Shown one piece after another: positions 47,841 through 59,930 of a DNA stretch of 64,000 nucleotides (positions within the stretch are counted from its first letter, which is position 1; each line of letters begins with the position of its first letter). This DNA comes from Odocoileus virginianus (Eukaryota > Chordata > Mammalia > Artiodactyla > Cervidae). The translations under genes and the position numbers were made by a program. The DNA is taken from positions 36,955,924 to 37,019,923 of the forward strand of contig NC_069702.1 of NCBI RefSeq assembly GCF_023699985.2, read 5' to 3'. The notes below the pieces were generated by a model that saw nothing but the letters and a program-made list of their open reading frames with translations, had not been told where the DNA came from and made no database searches.

Positions 47841-48142
47841 GGTCAACTAATTTTTATCAAGGGAACCAAGAATAATAAATGTGGAAAAGATAGTCTCTTC
47901 AATAAATAGTGTTGATAAAACTGGATAACCATATGAAATGAAAGAAAACCCTTACCTTATATCATGTATAAAAATTAACACAAAATTGATTACAAACAAA
48001 CATAAGACCAAAAACTATAAAACTTCTAGAAGAAAATGTGGGGGAAAAACTCTCCTACATTGGTCTTGGAGATGAGTTCTTGAAACAGACACTAAAAGCA
48101 CAAGAAATAAAAGCAAAAATGAATGAGATTACAATAAACTAA

Positions 48143-48167
48143 AAACAAACAAACAAACAAAAAACCT
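48143..48167 (+). repeat. (CAAA)n tract inside L1
   Basis: Four to five AAAC units within the L1 sequence. Confidence 0.85.
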
Positions 48168-49399
48168 CTGCACACCAAGGAAACAATCAATAAAATAAAA
48201 AGGCAGCTTATATAATGGAAGAAAATAATTGCAAATCAATTATTTGATAAGGGAATACCATCTAGAATATATATGAAACTCATACAGCTCAATAGCAAAA
48301 GAAAACACAAAAATCTGATGTTAAAATGGACAGAGGATCATCCTCCATCCAGAGGAACTCATATAGGCATCTCTCCAATAAAGACATCTAAATGGCCAAC
48401 ATGTAAATGAAAACATGTTTAACACTACTAATCATCAGGGAAATGCAAATCAAAATCACAGTGAGATGACATCTTATTCATGCTAGAATGGCTATTATTG
48501 AAAAGACAAAAGATAGAAATGTTGGCAAGGATGAGAAGAAAAAGAGTCCCTGGTGTACTGTTGATGGGAATGTATACTGGCTCAGCCACTATGGGAGACA
48601 GTACAGAGTTTCTTCATAAAGTTAAAACTAGAACTAACTTGTGATCCAGCAATCCCACTTCTGGGTATAAATCCAAAAGAAATAAAATCATGATCCCCAA
48701 GAGATATCTTCACTATCATGTTCATCGCAGCATTATTCGTAATAGCCAAGATATGAAACAACCTAAATGTTCATCAATGGATGAGCAGATGAAGAAGATA
48801 AGGTACATATATACAATGGAATATTATCCAGCCAAGAGAAAGAATGAAATCTTATCATTTGTCACAACATGGATGGACCTTGAGGACATTATGCTAAGAG
48901 AAATAGTCAGAAAGAGGAAGACCAATACTGTATATATCACTATTATGTGGAATCTAGAAAAAGAAAATCACACTCATAGAAAAAGTAGAATGATTGTTCC
49001 CAGGGGCTGAGGAAGAAATGGGGAAATGTCAGTCAAGGGGTACAAATTCCCAGTTATAGGATGAAAAGTTCTGGAGATCTAATGTACAGCATGATGACTA
49101 TAGTTAGTAATAACTGTTAAACACTTGGAAATTGCTAAGAGACTAGATCTTAAATGTTCTCACCACAAAGAAAGAAATGGTAATTATATGAGGTGATGGA
49201 GATGTTAAGTAACCCTACTGTGGTAGTTATTTTACAAAATGAGCATATCAAATCATACACAGTACACCATAAACTGACACAAAGTCACATGTCAATAAAA
49301 CTTAAAACAATATATGTGATACACTAAATGATGATAACTTGTACAAAGAGAAATAAATCAGGTGAGATGAATAGGGAATTCCAGGTGGTAAGTGTTGTC

Positions 49400-50400
49400 T
49401 CTTCTCCATCTGAGGATAACTAAGAATCAAGTGAAGGATGATATATGTAAATACCTTGGTGAAGACCACAATAAGAATAAATGCAAAAGTCCTGAGGTTG
49501 AAACATGTTTTACATGTTCAAGAAGCTGCGAGTTGGACAGCATATCTGGACCTAAGCAAGCAAGGAGGATAAGAGGAGTTGAGAGCATAAATATGTGATG
49601 ACACTCATAACTTGGACTTTAGATTTTAGCCTTGTGGAGATGGATAACCACTGTAGGGCTTTGTAGGGGATGATGTAATCTGACATGTCTGAAATAATCA
49701 CCCTGACTATGTGAAGAGACTAATCTGTATTAAGACAAAGGTGACAACAGAGACCAATTATGAGGCTATTGCAAAAGCCCAGGCAAGAAATAATATTGTT
49801 TTGGATGTGAATGTCAGCAATGGAGGTGGTAAAAGTGAATATGTATATTGGACTGCCAAAATAGAGACGATTGAATTTACTATTAGTTTGGATGCAAGGT
49901 AAAGAGAAATCAATGATAATTTCGAAGTTTTTGTCTGAGCAGTCAGACTAATGGAATTGACTGACTAGAAGGTAGGGTTATAGGTTATAAAAATTAGTTT
50001 AAGAAGAAAAATCAGGAACACAATTTTTGATACATTAATTTGATAAATCTAAGTGGAGGTGTCTATGGAGGCTTGACATACATTTCTGGATTCCATGGAA
50101 GTGGTTCAGGCTGGAGGTATACATTTTAGAGTCAACACAGTATCAGTGTTATTTGAAGCCATGTATGTGATCTGATGAGATCACTGGAAGTGTCTCAATA
50201 GGTTGACAGGACAGGTTGCTTCAAGAATGAGCCTCAAGCACTTCAACTTGCAGACACTGAGAAGAATGAAGCTAACAGAGTAGACTCAGGAGGAACAACT
50301 CATGAGGCAGGGTGAACCAGGAGAGAACTTTGTGCCAGAAGTCAGAAAAAAATGTTTTAAGGAGAAGGGTGTGATCAAATGTTTGCAATGCTGCTGATGG
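49400..50400. mobile_element. old interspersed repeat, family not assigned
   Basis: The order of phrases is one I recognise as recurrent in mammalian introns: TAGGGCTTTGTAGGGGATGA, TGAGGCTATTGCAAAAGCCC, AGGCAAGAAATAATATTG, CAGCAATGGAGGTGGTAAAA, ATCTAAGTGGAGGTGTCTAT, GTGAACCAGGAGAGAAC, GTTTGCAATGCTGCTGATGG. I cannot name the family or its strand. Small frames here (49392-49598, 49711-49902) have no recognisable domain. Confidence 0.4.
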
Positions 50401-50426
50401 GGTTCAGGATTTGCTAACCTAAAACA

Positions 50427-50836
50427 TGTAACCTCAGCATATTGAATATTTTAAGCTGAAGGAGTCTCAGAAAATGGCAAAAGCAGGAAGATACTCCAAC
50501 CTCAATCTTGCCCTGTTTCCCTGAAACAACCCATGAAATACCTATGTGAGGGGTGCCCTCCCTATCCCTGGAGGAAAGGAGCATCCTTATCTCCAAAGAT
50601 AATGAGACATCAAGAAGAATCTGAACAAACAGGCCTTGCTGTTTCCCCTGTGAGCTATACTTAGCTCATACTCTGACCCACTGTGTATCTGCACAACTGT
50701 GTATTCTTCATCAAACCTAGCAATAAAATACTCAGGTATATTTCTTAGGGTCTTCATTTCCTTAATGAAAGCTCCTGGGTCGCAGAGTTTGTGTGCTTTT
50801 CTATTGTTAATTGCTTTTTGTTAGTTTAATTTTCAG
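50427..50836 (+). mobile_element. probable LTR of an endogenous retrovirus
   Basis: Starts TGTAACCTCAGCATATTGAA and ends near GTTAGTTTAATTTTCA. AAACCTAGCAATAAAATACT carries the polyadenylation signal at about 50722, and CTTCATTTCCTTAATGAAAG and TTGTGTGCTTTTCTATTG follow in the place of an R-U5 region. The next bases, GACCAGCTAAGGGACTGTAA, resemble the start of a retroviral internal region, so a little of it may remain. Family and class are not assigned. Confidence 0.45.
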
Positions 50837-50840
50837 ACCA

Positions 50841-51439
50841 GCTAAGGGACTGTAAGAGGATTGAGTAACACTTTTTCCTCCCCTACAATGTTGACGGATG
50901 AAGTCAGCATTTAACTTAAGTCACTGGTGCTGTCCAAAGCTGCAAGGAACACAAAACACCATGAAGGCATCTTCTCTCCAGAGATTATGGGGTGACTTTC
51001 AAGGGAAGGGTAGTCTCATGTAAAGAAGGAAACCAGAAACTTCCTCTTTCCTGATATCATGAAGCCAGATATGCCATCATTTCTATAGTGAAGGAAGCAT
51101 GCCAATAAAATGATCCATCTCTCTATTCTTTAATTTTTCTCACATCCCAATCTGGCACCACTAACTTTACCATGCAAAGCAAGTCCTCCTCAGGTGCACC
51201 TTCTAAGAGCTAACCAAGTCCCAGCATCTGTGAAAAACTGAAATGGCATAGAAATTGGATGAAATAGCAGTGGAGGTAATCAAAGATATGCCTCCTAAAT
51301 CAAGGCTGCAGGTAGAGTGGAGGAGTGGGATGATTTCTGAATTAAGTAAACAAATTTTAATCACTCAAGGCACTTCATGATTTACATAAATTTTTATAAT
51401 TTAGAAATCAGTTATGCTATGTGTTGGAGAAGGTACTTC
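50841..51439. other. unassigned DNA, possibly retroviral interior
   Basis: No coding similarity was recognised. It could be decayed internal sequence of the LTR element upstream. Confidence 0.35.
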
Positions 51440-51545
51440 TCCCACAAGATTTGTAATTCCCTGATAGTCAGTTTTAGTTATATGTATATCTTTAGGGCCT
51501 AGCATAACACATGGCCAATAAATAGGTGCTCCATAAATGTGCTGC
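51440..51545 (+). mobile_element. L2 or MIR 3'-end fragment
   Basis: TTTAGGGCCTAGCATAACAC, ATGGCCAATAAATAGGTGCT and CCATAAATGTGCT match the common 3' core (gcctagcacagtgcctggcacatagtaggtgctcaataaatgt) shared by L2 and its dependent SINEs. Confidence 0.6.
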
Positions 51546-51685
51546 CAAAACCCAGTCTCAGTTAGTAAGTGAATAGTTGTCATGACCTCATTTTCCCTAG
51601 CCTGAATCCTTGTTCTGACACCCCTAGGTTCATCCTGGTTTGGGCTCCACACTATTTCTTAATATGTACAGGGTCTTAAGTTGAT

Positions 51686-52699
51686 GGGAATACAAGACTA
51701 CCTGAACTGCCTTTTAAGAAACCTGTATGCAGGTCAGGAAGCAACAGTTAGAACTGGACATGGAACAACAGACTGGTTCCAAATAGGAAAAGGTGTACAT
51801 CAAGGCTGTATATTGTCACCCTGCTTATTTAACTTTTATGCAGAGTACATCATGAGAAACGATGGGCTGGAAGAAGCACAAGCTGGAATCAAGATTGCCA
51901 GGAGAAATATCAATAATCTCAGATACACAGATGACACCACCCTTATGGCAGAAAGTGAAGAACTAAAGAGCCTCTTGATGAAAATGAAAGAGGAGAGTGA
52001 AAAAGTTGGCTTAAAGCTCAACATTCAGAAAACTAAGATCATGGCATCTGGTCCCATCACTTCATGGCAAATAGATAGATAAACAGTGGAAACCATGGCT
52101 GACTATTTTGGGGGGCTCCAAAATCACTGCAGATGGTGACTGCAGCCATGAAATTAAAAGACGCTTACTCCTTGGAAGGAAAGTTACGGCCAACCTAGAC
52201 AGCATATTGAAAAGCAGAGAAATTACTTTGCCAGCAAAGGTCCGTCTAGTCAAGGCTATGGTTTTTCCAGTAGTCATGTATGGATGTGAGAGTTGGACTA
52301 TAAAGAAAGCTGATCACTGAAGAATTTATGCTTTTTAACTGTGGTGTTGGAGAAGACTCTTGAGAGTCCCTTGGACTGCAAGGAGATCCAACCAGTCCAT
52401 CCTAAAGGAGATCAAGTCCTGGGTGTTCATTGGAAGGACTGATGTTGAAGCTGAAACTCCAATACTTTGGCCACTTGATGCAAAGAGCTGAATCATTTGA
52501 AAAGACCCTGATGTTGGGAAAGATTGAGGGCAGGAGGAGAAGGGGACGACAGAGGATGAGATAGTCGGATGGCATCACCGACTCAATGGATATGGGTTTG
52601 GGTAAACTCTGGGAGTTGGTGATGGACAGGGAGGCCTGGTGTGCTGCAATTCATGGGGTCACAAAGAGTTGCACACAACTGAGTGACTGAAATGAACTG
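51686..52699 (+). mobile_element. BovB LINE 3' third
   Basis: Runs from the RT domain (CAAGACTACCTGAACTGCC) to the 3' end (GACTGAAATGAACTGA). The RT box reads NINNLRYTDDTT (about 51906-51941), both Asp kept. A 133-codon frame (51681-52082) is still open before breaks. Flanks AAGTTGAT (51678-51685) and AAGTTGCT (52700-52707) are a possible 8-bp TSD. Confidence 0.96.
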
Positions 52700-52785
52700 A
52701 AGTTGCTTGTATTAGACTATATCTCTACAATGCACTTTCTGATGCTGTGGGATTCACCTCCTGCTACCTGTCAGTTAGCTCAATT

Positions 52786-52984
52786 GTCCTTCCTTGGTGA
52801 TAAAGAATCTGCCTGCAAAGCAGGAGATGCAGGTCTGATCCCTAGGTCAGGAAGGGTCCCTGGAGGAGGGCATAGCAACTCATTCCAGTATTTTTGCCTG
52901 GAGAATCCTGCGGACAGAATGGCCTGGCAGACCACAGTCCTTGAGGTCACAAAGAGTTAGATATAACTGAGCAAATGAGCATAG
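52786..52984 (+). mobile_element. Bov-tA type SINE, A-box deleted
   Basis: GTCCTTCCTTGGTGATAAAG lacks the ctcagatgg part of the A-box region. B-box relative GGTCTGATCCC, TTTTTGCCTGGAGAATCC and AGTTAGATATAACTGAGC follow. It could not be transcribed efficiently by RNA polymerase III. Confidence 0.9.
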
Positions 52985-53151
52985 ATACCCCCCAGAGAAC
53001 GTGTCCCTGTAATAAACCTACTAAAGAAGTAGGGAAAAGCATACTGATCACAGTTTGATGCTGGAAAGTTGAGGAAAACCTTTTTCAGCACTGTACTGAA
53101 AAGCAAAGGAGAGTGCATTCTTTTCTCTTGTTTTTTTTTTTTCCTTTTCAG

Positions 53152-53221
53152 GTTGCCGCCATTTGTTACCAATTCACAGAACAGGAGGATCGTGCTTTCT
53201 GTTAGATTACAAGAGACCAGG
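53152..53221 (+). other. candidate 70-bp exon (unproven)
   Basis: A 12-T tract then TTCCTTTTCAG (53141-53151) makes a strong splice acceptor, with a possible branch site TACTGAA near 53094-53100. A donor G|GTAAGC lies at 53222-53227. The 70-bp segment has CpGs and a GCCGCCATTTG motif like a YY1 site, unusual in this AT-rich window. Frame 2 is open across it and reads LPPFVTNSQNRRIVLSVR then LQETR; frame 1 has a stop. I do not recognise a protein. It could be a non-coding RNA exon or chance. Confidence 0.25.
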
Positions 53222-53227
53222 GTAAGC

Positions 53228-56200
53228 TTAACTACGAGGCTAATACAGCTTAAAGTTTGGGACCCACACTGTTCCACATCCCTTCCAAGAACCTAGGAGG
53301 TGTCCTGTGAGTATGTGTTTGAAATTCTGTATTTCATTTCTTTAAAATTTTTAGAAACTTCAGACACGACAAAATGGTATCTGTCCTCCCTAAAATTTTT
53401 CTGTTTGATGGACTAGGAGTGAAAAAAACCTAGTCAAACAGCACCAAGTGCCATTAATTAATATTTGTTGACTAAGTCAGTCCTCATAATAGAAAGATAC
53501 TTGCTTAAAATATGTTTTACTTTGTTGAATATGGAAAATAATCTCTCTGCAAGAGTTGTAAAAGGGTGAAATTTATTATGATCAAAATGAAAGCCCAAAC
53601 TGTAGGTTTATTTAAATATTTTCGAAGTTTTGTCAAGACTATTGTGTCATTTTAACCTGTTTGTTCCCTTTGAGTAGGAAACTATATGTTTCACTTACGT
53701 GGTAACAATATATAGACTTTATATTTTGGTGTAATAGCCTTCAATCATAAAGTATTTGATATTAGGTCATAGGGAGATTATTTAAATTGGCATTTCTTAA
53801 TAGTAAAATCTCAATATTTGCTTTTGTTTGTCTCTAAGCCTAAGCAAATAACATCTATCAATATCTATATGTTTTTCAATGTGTCTAGAAAATATAGGAA
53901 CTCATTTTATAAGGAATCTTTCATGCTGAATCAAGAGATTATGTGAAACCTGCATCAACCTGCTCTGTCTGCAATGACTTGTCAATTTTTAATGTGCTCA
54001 CCAATTCTCTCCTGACCATCCGGTAATTCAAAAGTGGTCATTGGGACTAAGACAGAGTTTCATAAATATTGTTCAGTTTGTTCAGGGAGGATAAACTAAA
54101 ATGAGTTTTAGAAAAAGTGTTTGTAGGTTTAGTGTGTTTAAATTCAATCTCTTTTTCTCCACATTCTTCGAAACCCAAAATAAACAAGTGGAATTCAACT
54201 TCATTCTGGCTTTATTTCCAAATATTATCTGTCCCTGCATCTGTTTTTCTTTCTCAATTCCACAGTTGTTAAGTGAAGTAGGCTTGCAAGCTCAAAATGA
54301 AGAAAATCTAATTCTTGTTTTGTGTGAAGCTTCAATCCAGGGAAGTAAATATTTCATCCACATGGGGAAGTAAATGTCTATAAGGCATGTGCATGATGGG
54401 GGTCCTTTCTCTTCAGTTATATTTTATTGTTTCATCTATTGACTGGAGCATATTAATTCTCATGCACTTAATTTTTTGCACAGATGAAAGCATTATGCTG
54501 AAAAGAACAAAATTAAAAACTACTTGCACACATGAAGTATAATAAAGACAGGCTTTTACACTTTCTCCTCTCTCACCTTACCATTTCTTCCCCAAAGCCT
54601 AAGACTAGCAATAGAAAGAAAATGTTATTAGTAGAAAGCACAGCATATGCAGAGCTACCCCTTTATCTTTAAAGACTGCAAGACAGAAGCAAGAAATAAG
54701 ATTCCTATTAATCTTCATAGAACAAAGTATTGAATGGAGTCCAAACATTCCTTTGTATGTTATTATAGAGTTTCTGGGTTTCAGTTCAGTCTTCTTTTTG
54801 ACTATGAGCTGAATTTTTCTTTGTTATTATTCAAATTGTGAAAATATTCACATTACTATTATTTCATATTATAAATGTGAAATTGTAAAAAATTTCCATC
54901 ACTCGTCAAATATGTTAGTGACTATTTCCATTTTCATAGATAAATGCGTATTGCAGATGACAACATCTGCAAAACTCTGACCTCTCTGACTCTTTTTCCT
55001 GCAATGTATCTCTGTCTCTCTTCTGTTTTCTGCAAAATCAGTTAGAAATTTTAGCTTAGAAAACTAAATTTGCTCAAAGCAGCAAAAAAAAGATATTGGT
55101 AGAGATAGACATATAAGAAGTGTCATCTGAACTGTGAAACTTAATAAATAATAGCAAAACTTAGTAGAGGAAAAGATTTGAGTCAGCTCTCCTAGCAATT
55201 TATACCACATTACCCACAATGCCCAGTACTTGGAATAGTATGTAAGAAGTCTTAGTGATTACATGGGAAAGAATAAAAAGAATACCTGACAAATACTCAA
55301 TCTAAATTCTTGAAATCATATTTGTGCTAATCACCTATTAAGTTGTGCTGAGGAGTACTTTTCCATGCTGTTTGTAAATAAATTAAAAAAAAAAAAGAAA
55401 AAAAGAAACAAAGGTAATTTGGCCACACAATAAGGGACTGCATTTGAGAGAAAAAGCAGGTCTCTGCAGGGCCATCAGACAGCTTCCTGGAGTGGAATAA
55501 TTAAGTTCGAGATTGCTGGAGGAGACCGCAGTGGTATTTTAGTTTATAGCCTCAAAGCCAAGGGGACCCATTAAAATGAGATAAGTGAAATTGTGCTAGT
55601 TCCTTGTAGGCCAACTACCTGAGTGACATCACCATCATCAAGGTAACATATTTAAATGATACTGGGCTACATTTAACAATAGTAGAATCTCAGACAACGT
55701 TTCTGCCATGGTGTGTGTAGCGGGGTGTGGGGAAACGGTACTCTAACGAAAGGGATCTGACCAAAAACAAGCCACTAAAGGAGGAACAATTAATTAAATT
55801 TTCCTGTGGGAGCTTGGAGAGCTGACAAACAGTCATGAGAAAGTCACTAAAATCTGATATTAAATGTGATTTAGCTGAATTAGTTTAGAAAGCAGTTTTA
55901 CATTATGACTTTCAGACAGTCTGTCTCTAAAAGTCAGAGTTTTCTCATCTCCAGCCAGTGAGGTGGGAGACATAGTTGGGTGGAGTCATGAACTGACCCT
56001 GGATGGCACACTCTCACTAACGTAAGTGATTATGTTCTTCTGAGAATCAAGATTGGAAATGAACTATATCATAACCTGAAACAGTATGGCATAGGTATCA
56101 AGGATAAAGCATACATGGCTTATGTTTATTGAATAATAGTGAAAATAATGGAGAATAAAACATATCTGTTGAAAGCTAAGTACTATTAGATTCTACCCAT

Positions 56201-58822
56201 CTATTCATCTATGGCACTGTAAAAAAAAAAAAAATAGTACGTTGCACAAAAAAAGAATCAGTTTCAAGAAGTACTAATGGCCTGAATTCCTTGTCAGCAG
56301 CATAACTACTATGATGAACAAACAGAACCTAAGAGATAAATAAAACACAACTTTCTTTTGCTCTCCCACCATCCCTTCAAACTTTCTATAATAAAGACCA
56401 TCTCACTGTAGCAAGATGTGGATGGAAGTAGGTCCCAAGTTTTTCTTTTTGCACATTTAAGGGGAGTAAATCCCAATATGGTCACTTTGGTTTACAAATA
56501 CATTTTATTTCAGTAATTAGCATATCTAGTATCAGATACTCAAAACAGTTCAATCCTGATGTTGCTTGAAATCTCTTTCTTCCACAAACTGAAAGCTCAA
56601 GGAAGCTGGATCAGGGTGGTAAGCACCACTTCTCTATTAGCTTCTCTCTTTATTTGCAAGCTGCAGTTTAGCTTCTCACCAGATTTGCTTGACTGTGTGA
56701 CTTTGTGCTGTCTGGGTGAAATAGATGGGTAAATCTCTCAGTGACTTCAGCATACCTAGCTGATAAGCAAAGCCAACTCCTCTCATAATCTTCTTTTATG
56801 AGCTTCAGAATGCTTCCATGCTCCTCCTCTTGCCTGAAATGCCCTTGTCCTTGGTTTATCTGTCTCTACTACATGTGGACTTATGACTCAGCCCCAGACC
56901 CAGAGCTTCCAGAGTATACTTCCAGCCCTTATTGCTTCCTCCTGATATCTAAGTGGACACTTCCCACCCCACCCCCCACCAAATCCTCATAGAGTGGTTC
57001 ACATCTGACTCACCAGAAACAATCATACCTTCTTTTTCCTTGGCAAGATTGGAGAGGGTGGGCCTATCCCAGTGCACTCACCAAAGTTAATAGGACCTTC
57101 TCTCCTCCTCTGGATTTCTTGAGCAGGAAGAGACTCAAGAGCTCATTCTGCTTTACCTTGCTTTGTTTTGGTCAAGCACAAATAGTCAGTTTCCTGACTA
57201 TTTCAAAGGACAAGAATTGTGAGTCTAGGAGCCTGCCCTCTTCAAGCTTGGGATTGGAGAGTAACCCCCTGCCTAAAGCCTCTTGCTCAAAAGAGGATGG
57301 AACAGCCAAGCAGTGCAACAGCTCCAGAGAAACCTCTTTACTAATCCCTTTCATAAGATCCTCTCTTCACACTGTGACCATCTTCATTATGTCCAAGTCC
57401 ATGAGATGTTCAAGAAATAAAAGAGTAGGTTCTTAATCAGTTTCTTTGAAAATCTTCATGGGTAGATTTGTCTCACACTCACTTTGGTATCTGATATCAA
57501 AATCGAGTCTCCTTTGAAACTAAAGCAGGAAGAATTCAGTCCTAACACATACCCCAGAGTCTAGATAAATGCCATTTTATCTTTGACTGGAGACAAGCTT
57601 ATTAAGTTACTAAATTAAATCATTAGGATGCACAAATGAAATGTACAGCTTTCAGGAATGTTACTTGGATAAAGCTTAATGGCTTTAAAAATGAAGTGGA
57701 ACTAGCTTTTATTTGAGTAAAGCCTGTTAAAGCCAATAATATTAGCGGATTTTAATGACCAAACGAATGTATCACCTTCATCAATTAAAGGGCAGGATAA
57801 TTTATTTATTCAGTGAAATACTGAAAATAGAGGGGAAAATAAATATTTTCCTGTAAATTATCTAGAGGCAGAAAGCTGAGATTTCAGCAATCTTAAGATG
57901 TAGAGGGTCATGGGCCATCATATTTGAGAGTCTGAAAATACTAAATAGGCCACACCCCACCCCACACTTACAAAAAATACAAATACACCCACACACACAG
58001 AAGAATGTTTAAAATGTTGCATACAATTTCAGCCATGAACTCGAGATTAAGCACCCCTCAAGGACATGACAATTATAGGTTCCTTCAAGCTAGGTTTCTA
58101 CCTTGAGGAGCAATTTGTGTGTTACAGAACACATTCTCTGCCAAACAATCTTCTGTTAGCAGATTCCCTTAATAATTACAGCACAAAATAGAAACCATTA
58201 TGAACAATATAAAGGTATTCTTTCTGGATTATACTTCTGCTCATATATTAGTGTCAACCTGGGTTTTATTTCAATCTCCAAATTTATGCATTATATCACA
58301 GATATCTATAACTTTATGAAAGAAGTGAAAATAATGTAAAAACAATGAAAATACTAGGGAGAAAGAAGATATAGAAATGCCTATCCTAAAATCACTTTGT
58401 TTTTGTTGTCCAACTTAATAAATAAAACAAATATGTGAATTTTTAAAAATGTGAATTATCTATTTTATAATTGCAGAATGGAGAGAAATAAGAGATATAA
58501 AGCTTCTCTGACACTTTCTATTACTGACTACATCTCCATTAACTTTCAACTCTATCAAGAACTCATCACATGTTTGAGGAATCCTCAGATTTTAGTTTAA
58601 AATTGTAGTAGAAATTGGTCTCTGTATGTTTTAGTTGTAATTAAAGGGAAGTAAAGATGTGAGCAAATGGGAAGATACATTTACAGACAAAAGGGAGTAA
58701 ATAACAGAAAGCGGAGAGATCAGATAAATAGCTTCTTGTAATTTTATGCCACCTGTAATTTCTATGGACATTTTCTGTGACAAATGACAATTATCTAGAA
58801 TAATGAGAATTTTCTCTGTAAC

Positions 58823-58853
<31 letters not shown>

Positions 58854-59261
58854 AACACATATATATGTATATATATATAAATAATATTTGACCTCATTCT
58901 ATGAGACATCTATCAATAGCTCATTAATATTCTTACCTATTTTTAACATGTGCCCACTAATTATAAATTCAGCTAGAAAGAAAAAGGATTTGGAAATAAA
59001 ATGATCCTTTCTCATTACAATGCTGAAAATACTTTGCCATTTAATACTGAGTTTCCAGTTTATTAGTTTGAATTTTAAAACTCCTCAGTTTTATAAATAT
59101 TGTAATCATGGCAATAAAGAATTTTGTAAAAAATCTAAAAATAACCATAGACAATATTTAGGAAGCTATACTTCTCTCATATTAAAATGAAAATTGAAAA
59201 ACTGCTTCTATTCAGGAAACCATCAAATGAATAGGCTATCTGGAAGCTGGTATCAGGTTAA
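53228..59261. other. 6 kb mostly unique DNA
   Basis: The longest stretch without a young repeat. A weak L2-like piece (CCTCTTGCCTGAAATGCCC) lies near 56823-56842, A-runs near 55384-55395 and 56221-56234, and a microsatellite at 58821-58884. The blocks 55430-55780 and 57690-57810 look less AT-monotonous than their surroundings. Frames up to 105 codons (57119-57436) have no recognisable domain. Confidence 0.5.
58821..58884. repeat. (TA)n(CA)n(TA)n microsatellite
   Basis: Compound dinucleotide tract. The 92-codon minus-strand frame over it is an artefact. Confidence 0.93.
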
Positions 59262-59447
59262 AGTTCCCTGATAGCTCAGTTGGTAAAGAATCCACCTGCA
59301 ATGCGGGAGACCTGAGTTTGATCCCTGGGTTGGGAAGATCCCCTGGAGAAGGGAAAGGCTACCTACTCCAGTATTCTGGCCTGGAGAATGCCAGGGACTA
59401 TACAGCCCATGGGGTCAAACACGACTGAGTGACTTTCACACACACAC
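59262..59447 (+). mobile_element. Bov-tA type SINE
   Basis: GTTCCCTGATAGCTCAGTTG (A-box), GAGTTTGATCCC (B-box), AGATCCCCTGGAGAAGGGAA, CTGGCCTGGAGAATGCC. It has small deletions in the tail part (GGGTCAAACACGACTGAG lacks gcaaagagtcgg) and ends in a CA run. Confidence 0.94.
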
Positions 59448-59759
59448 TTTAAATAGTAATACAGTATTTTAAAATAGACTATTTTGAACTCCTGGTGACT
59501 CCAAAAAGAATTTCATAGTGTGAGGACAATGGCATGGTAAAGGACATTGAACATGTACAGGGAATAAGTGAAGATCCATATACATATATATACATGTACA
59601 CTAGAATTCTGAAGACCTTTGAAATGTTTTAGCTCTCTGAAGATAGGTGTAGATAAGTTTTATCAAACCAATTTTCCCTTTTTACAGCAAACAATTTGCA
59701 ATATTTGCTTTATCACATAAAAGTTAAGATCATGGATATGAAAATCTAACTACATGTAG

Positions 59760-59783
59760 TTTTTTTTTGTTTGTTTGTTTTTT
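59760..59783 (+). repeat. (TTTG)n / poly(T) tract
   Basis: T8 then GTTTGTTTGTTTTTT, about 30 bp before a BovB tip. Confidence 0.85.
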
Positions 59784-59811
59784 CTAAAAATCTATATAAC
59801 GTCTGCTCTTT

Positions 59812-59920
59812 CAGTTCAGTTCAGTCACTCAGTCATGTCCGACTCTTTGTGACCCCATGGACTGCAGCATGCCAGGCTTGTCTGTCCATCACCAACTCCT
59901 GGAGTTTACTCAAACTCATA
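59812..59920 (-). mobile_element. 109-bp BovB 3' tip with TSD
   Basis: Antisense 3' end: CAGTTCAGTTCAGTCACTCA, TGTCCGACTCTTTGTGACCC, GTCCATCACCAACTCCTGG. TCTGCTCTTT (59802-59811) and TCTGCTATTT (59921-59930) form a 9/10 TSD. Confidence 0.92.
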
Positions 59921-59930
59921 TCTGCTATTT

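Larger units (their letters stand above)
47025..49309 (+). mobile_element. older L1 LINE 3' part, interrupted by two SINEs
   Basis: L1 ORF2 C-terminal half plus 3' UTR in sense. Phrases include GATTCAATGCAATTCCTATC, CAATGGCATTTTTCACAG, TAAAACTTCTAGAAGAAAAT, GGAAATGCAAATCAAAATCA, GATCCAGCAATCCCACTTCT, ATACAATGGAATATTATCCA and a 3' end GTCAATAAAACTTAAAA. The type resembles L1MA copies. The frame is decayed; the best piece (48690-49010) reads SMDEQMKKIRYIYTMEYY, the ORF2 C-terminal style. Two Bov-tAs split it at 47213-47406 and 47527-47840, and the L1 text continues exactly across each, dating the SINEs as younger. Confidence 0.88.

Noticed and set aside
2138..59447. Many dispersed near-identical repeats, considered as a CRISPR-like or other array
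   Set aside because: Units are SINE and LINE copies of variable length in both orientations without regular spacers, in a vertebrate genome.
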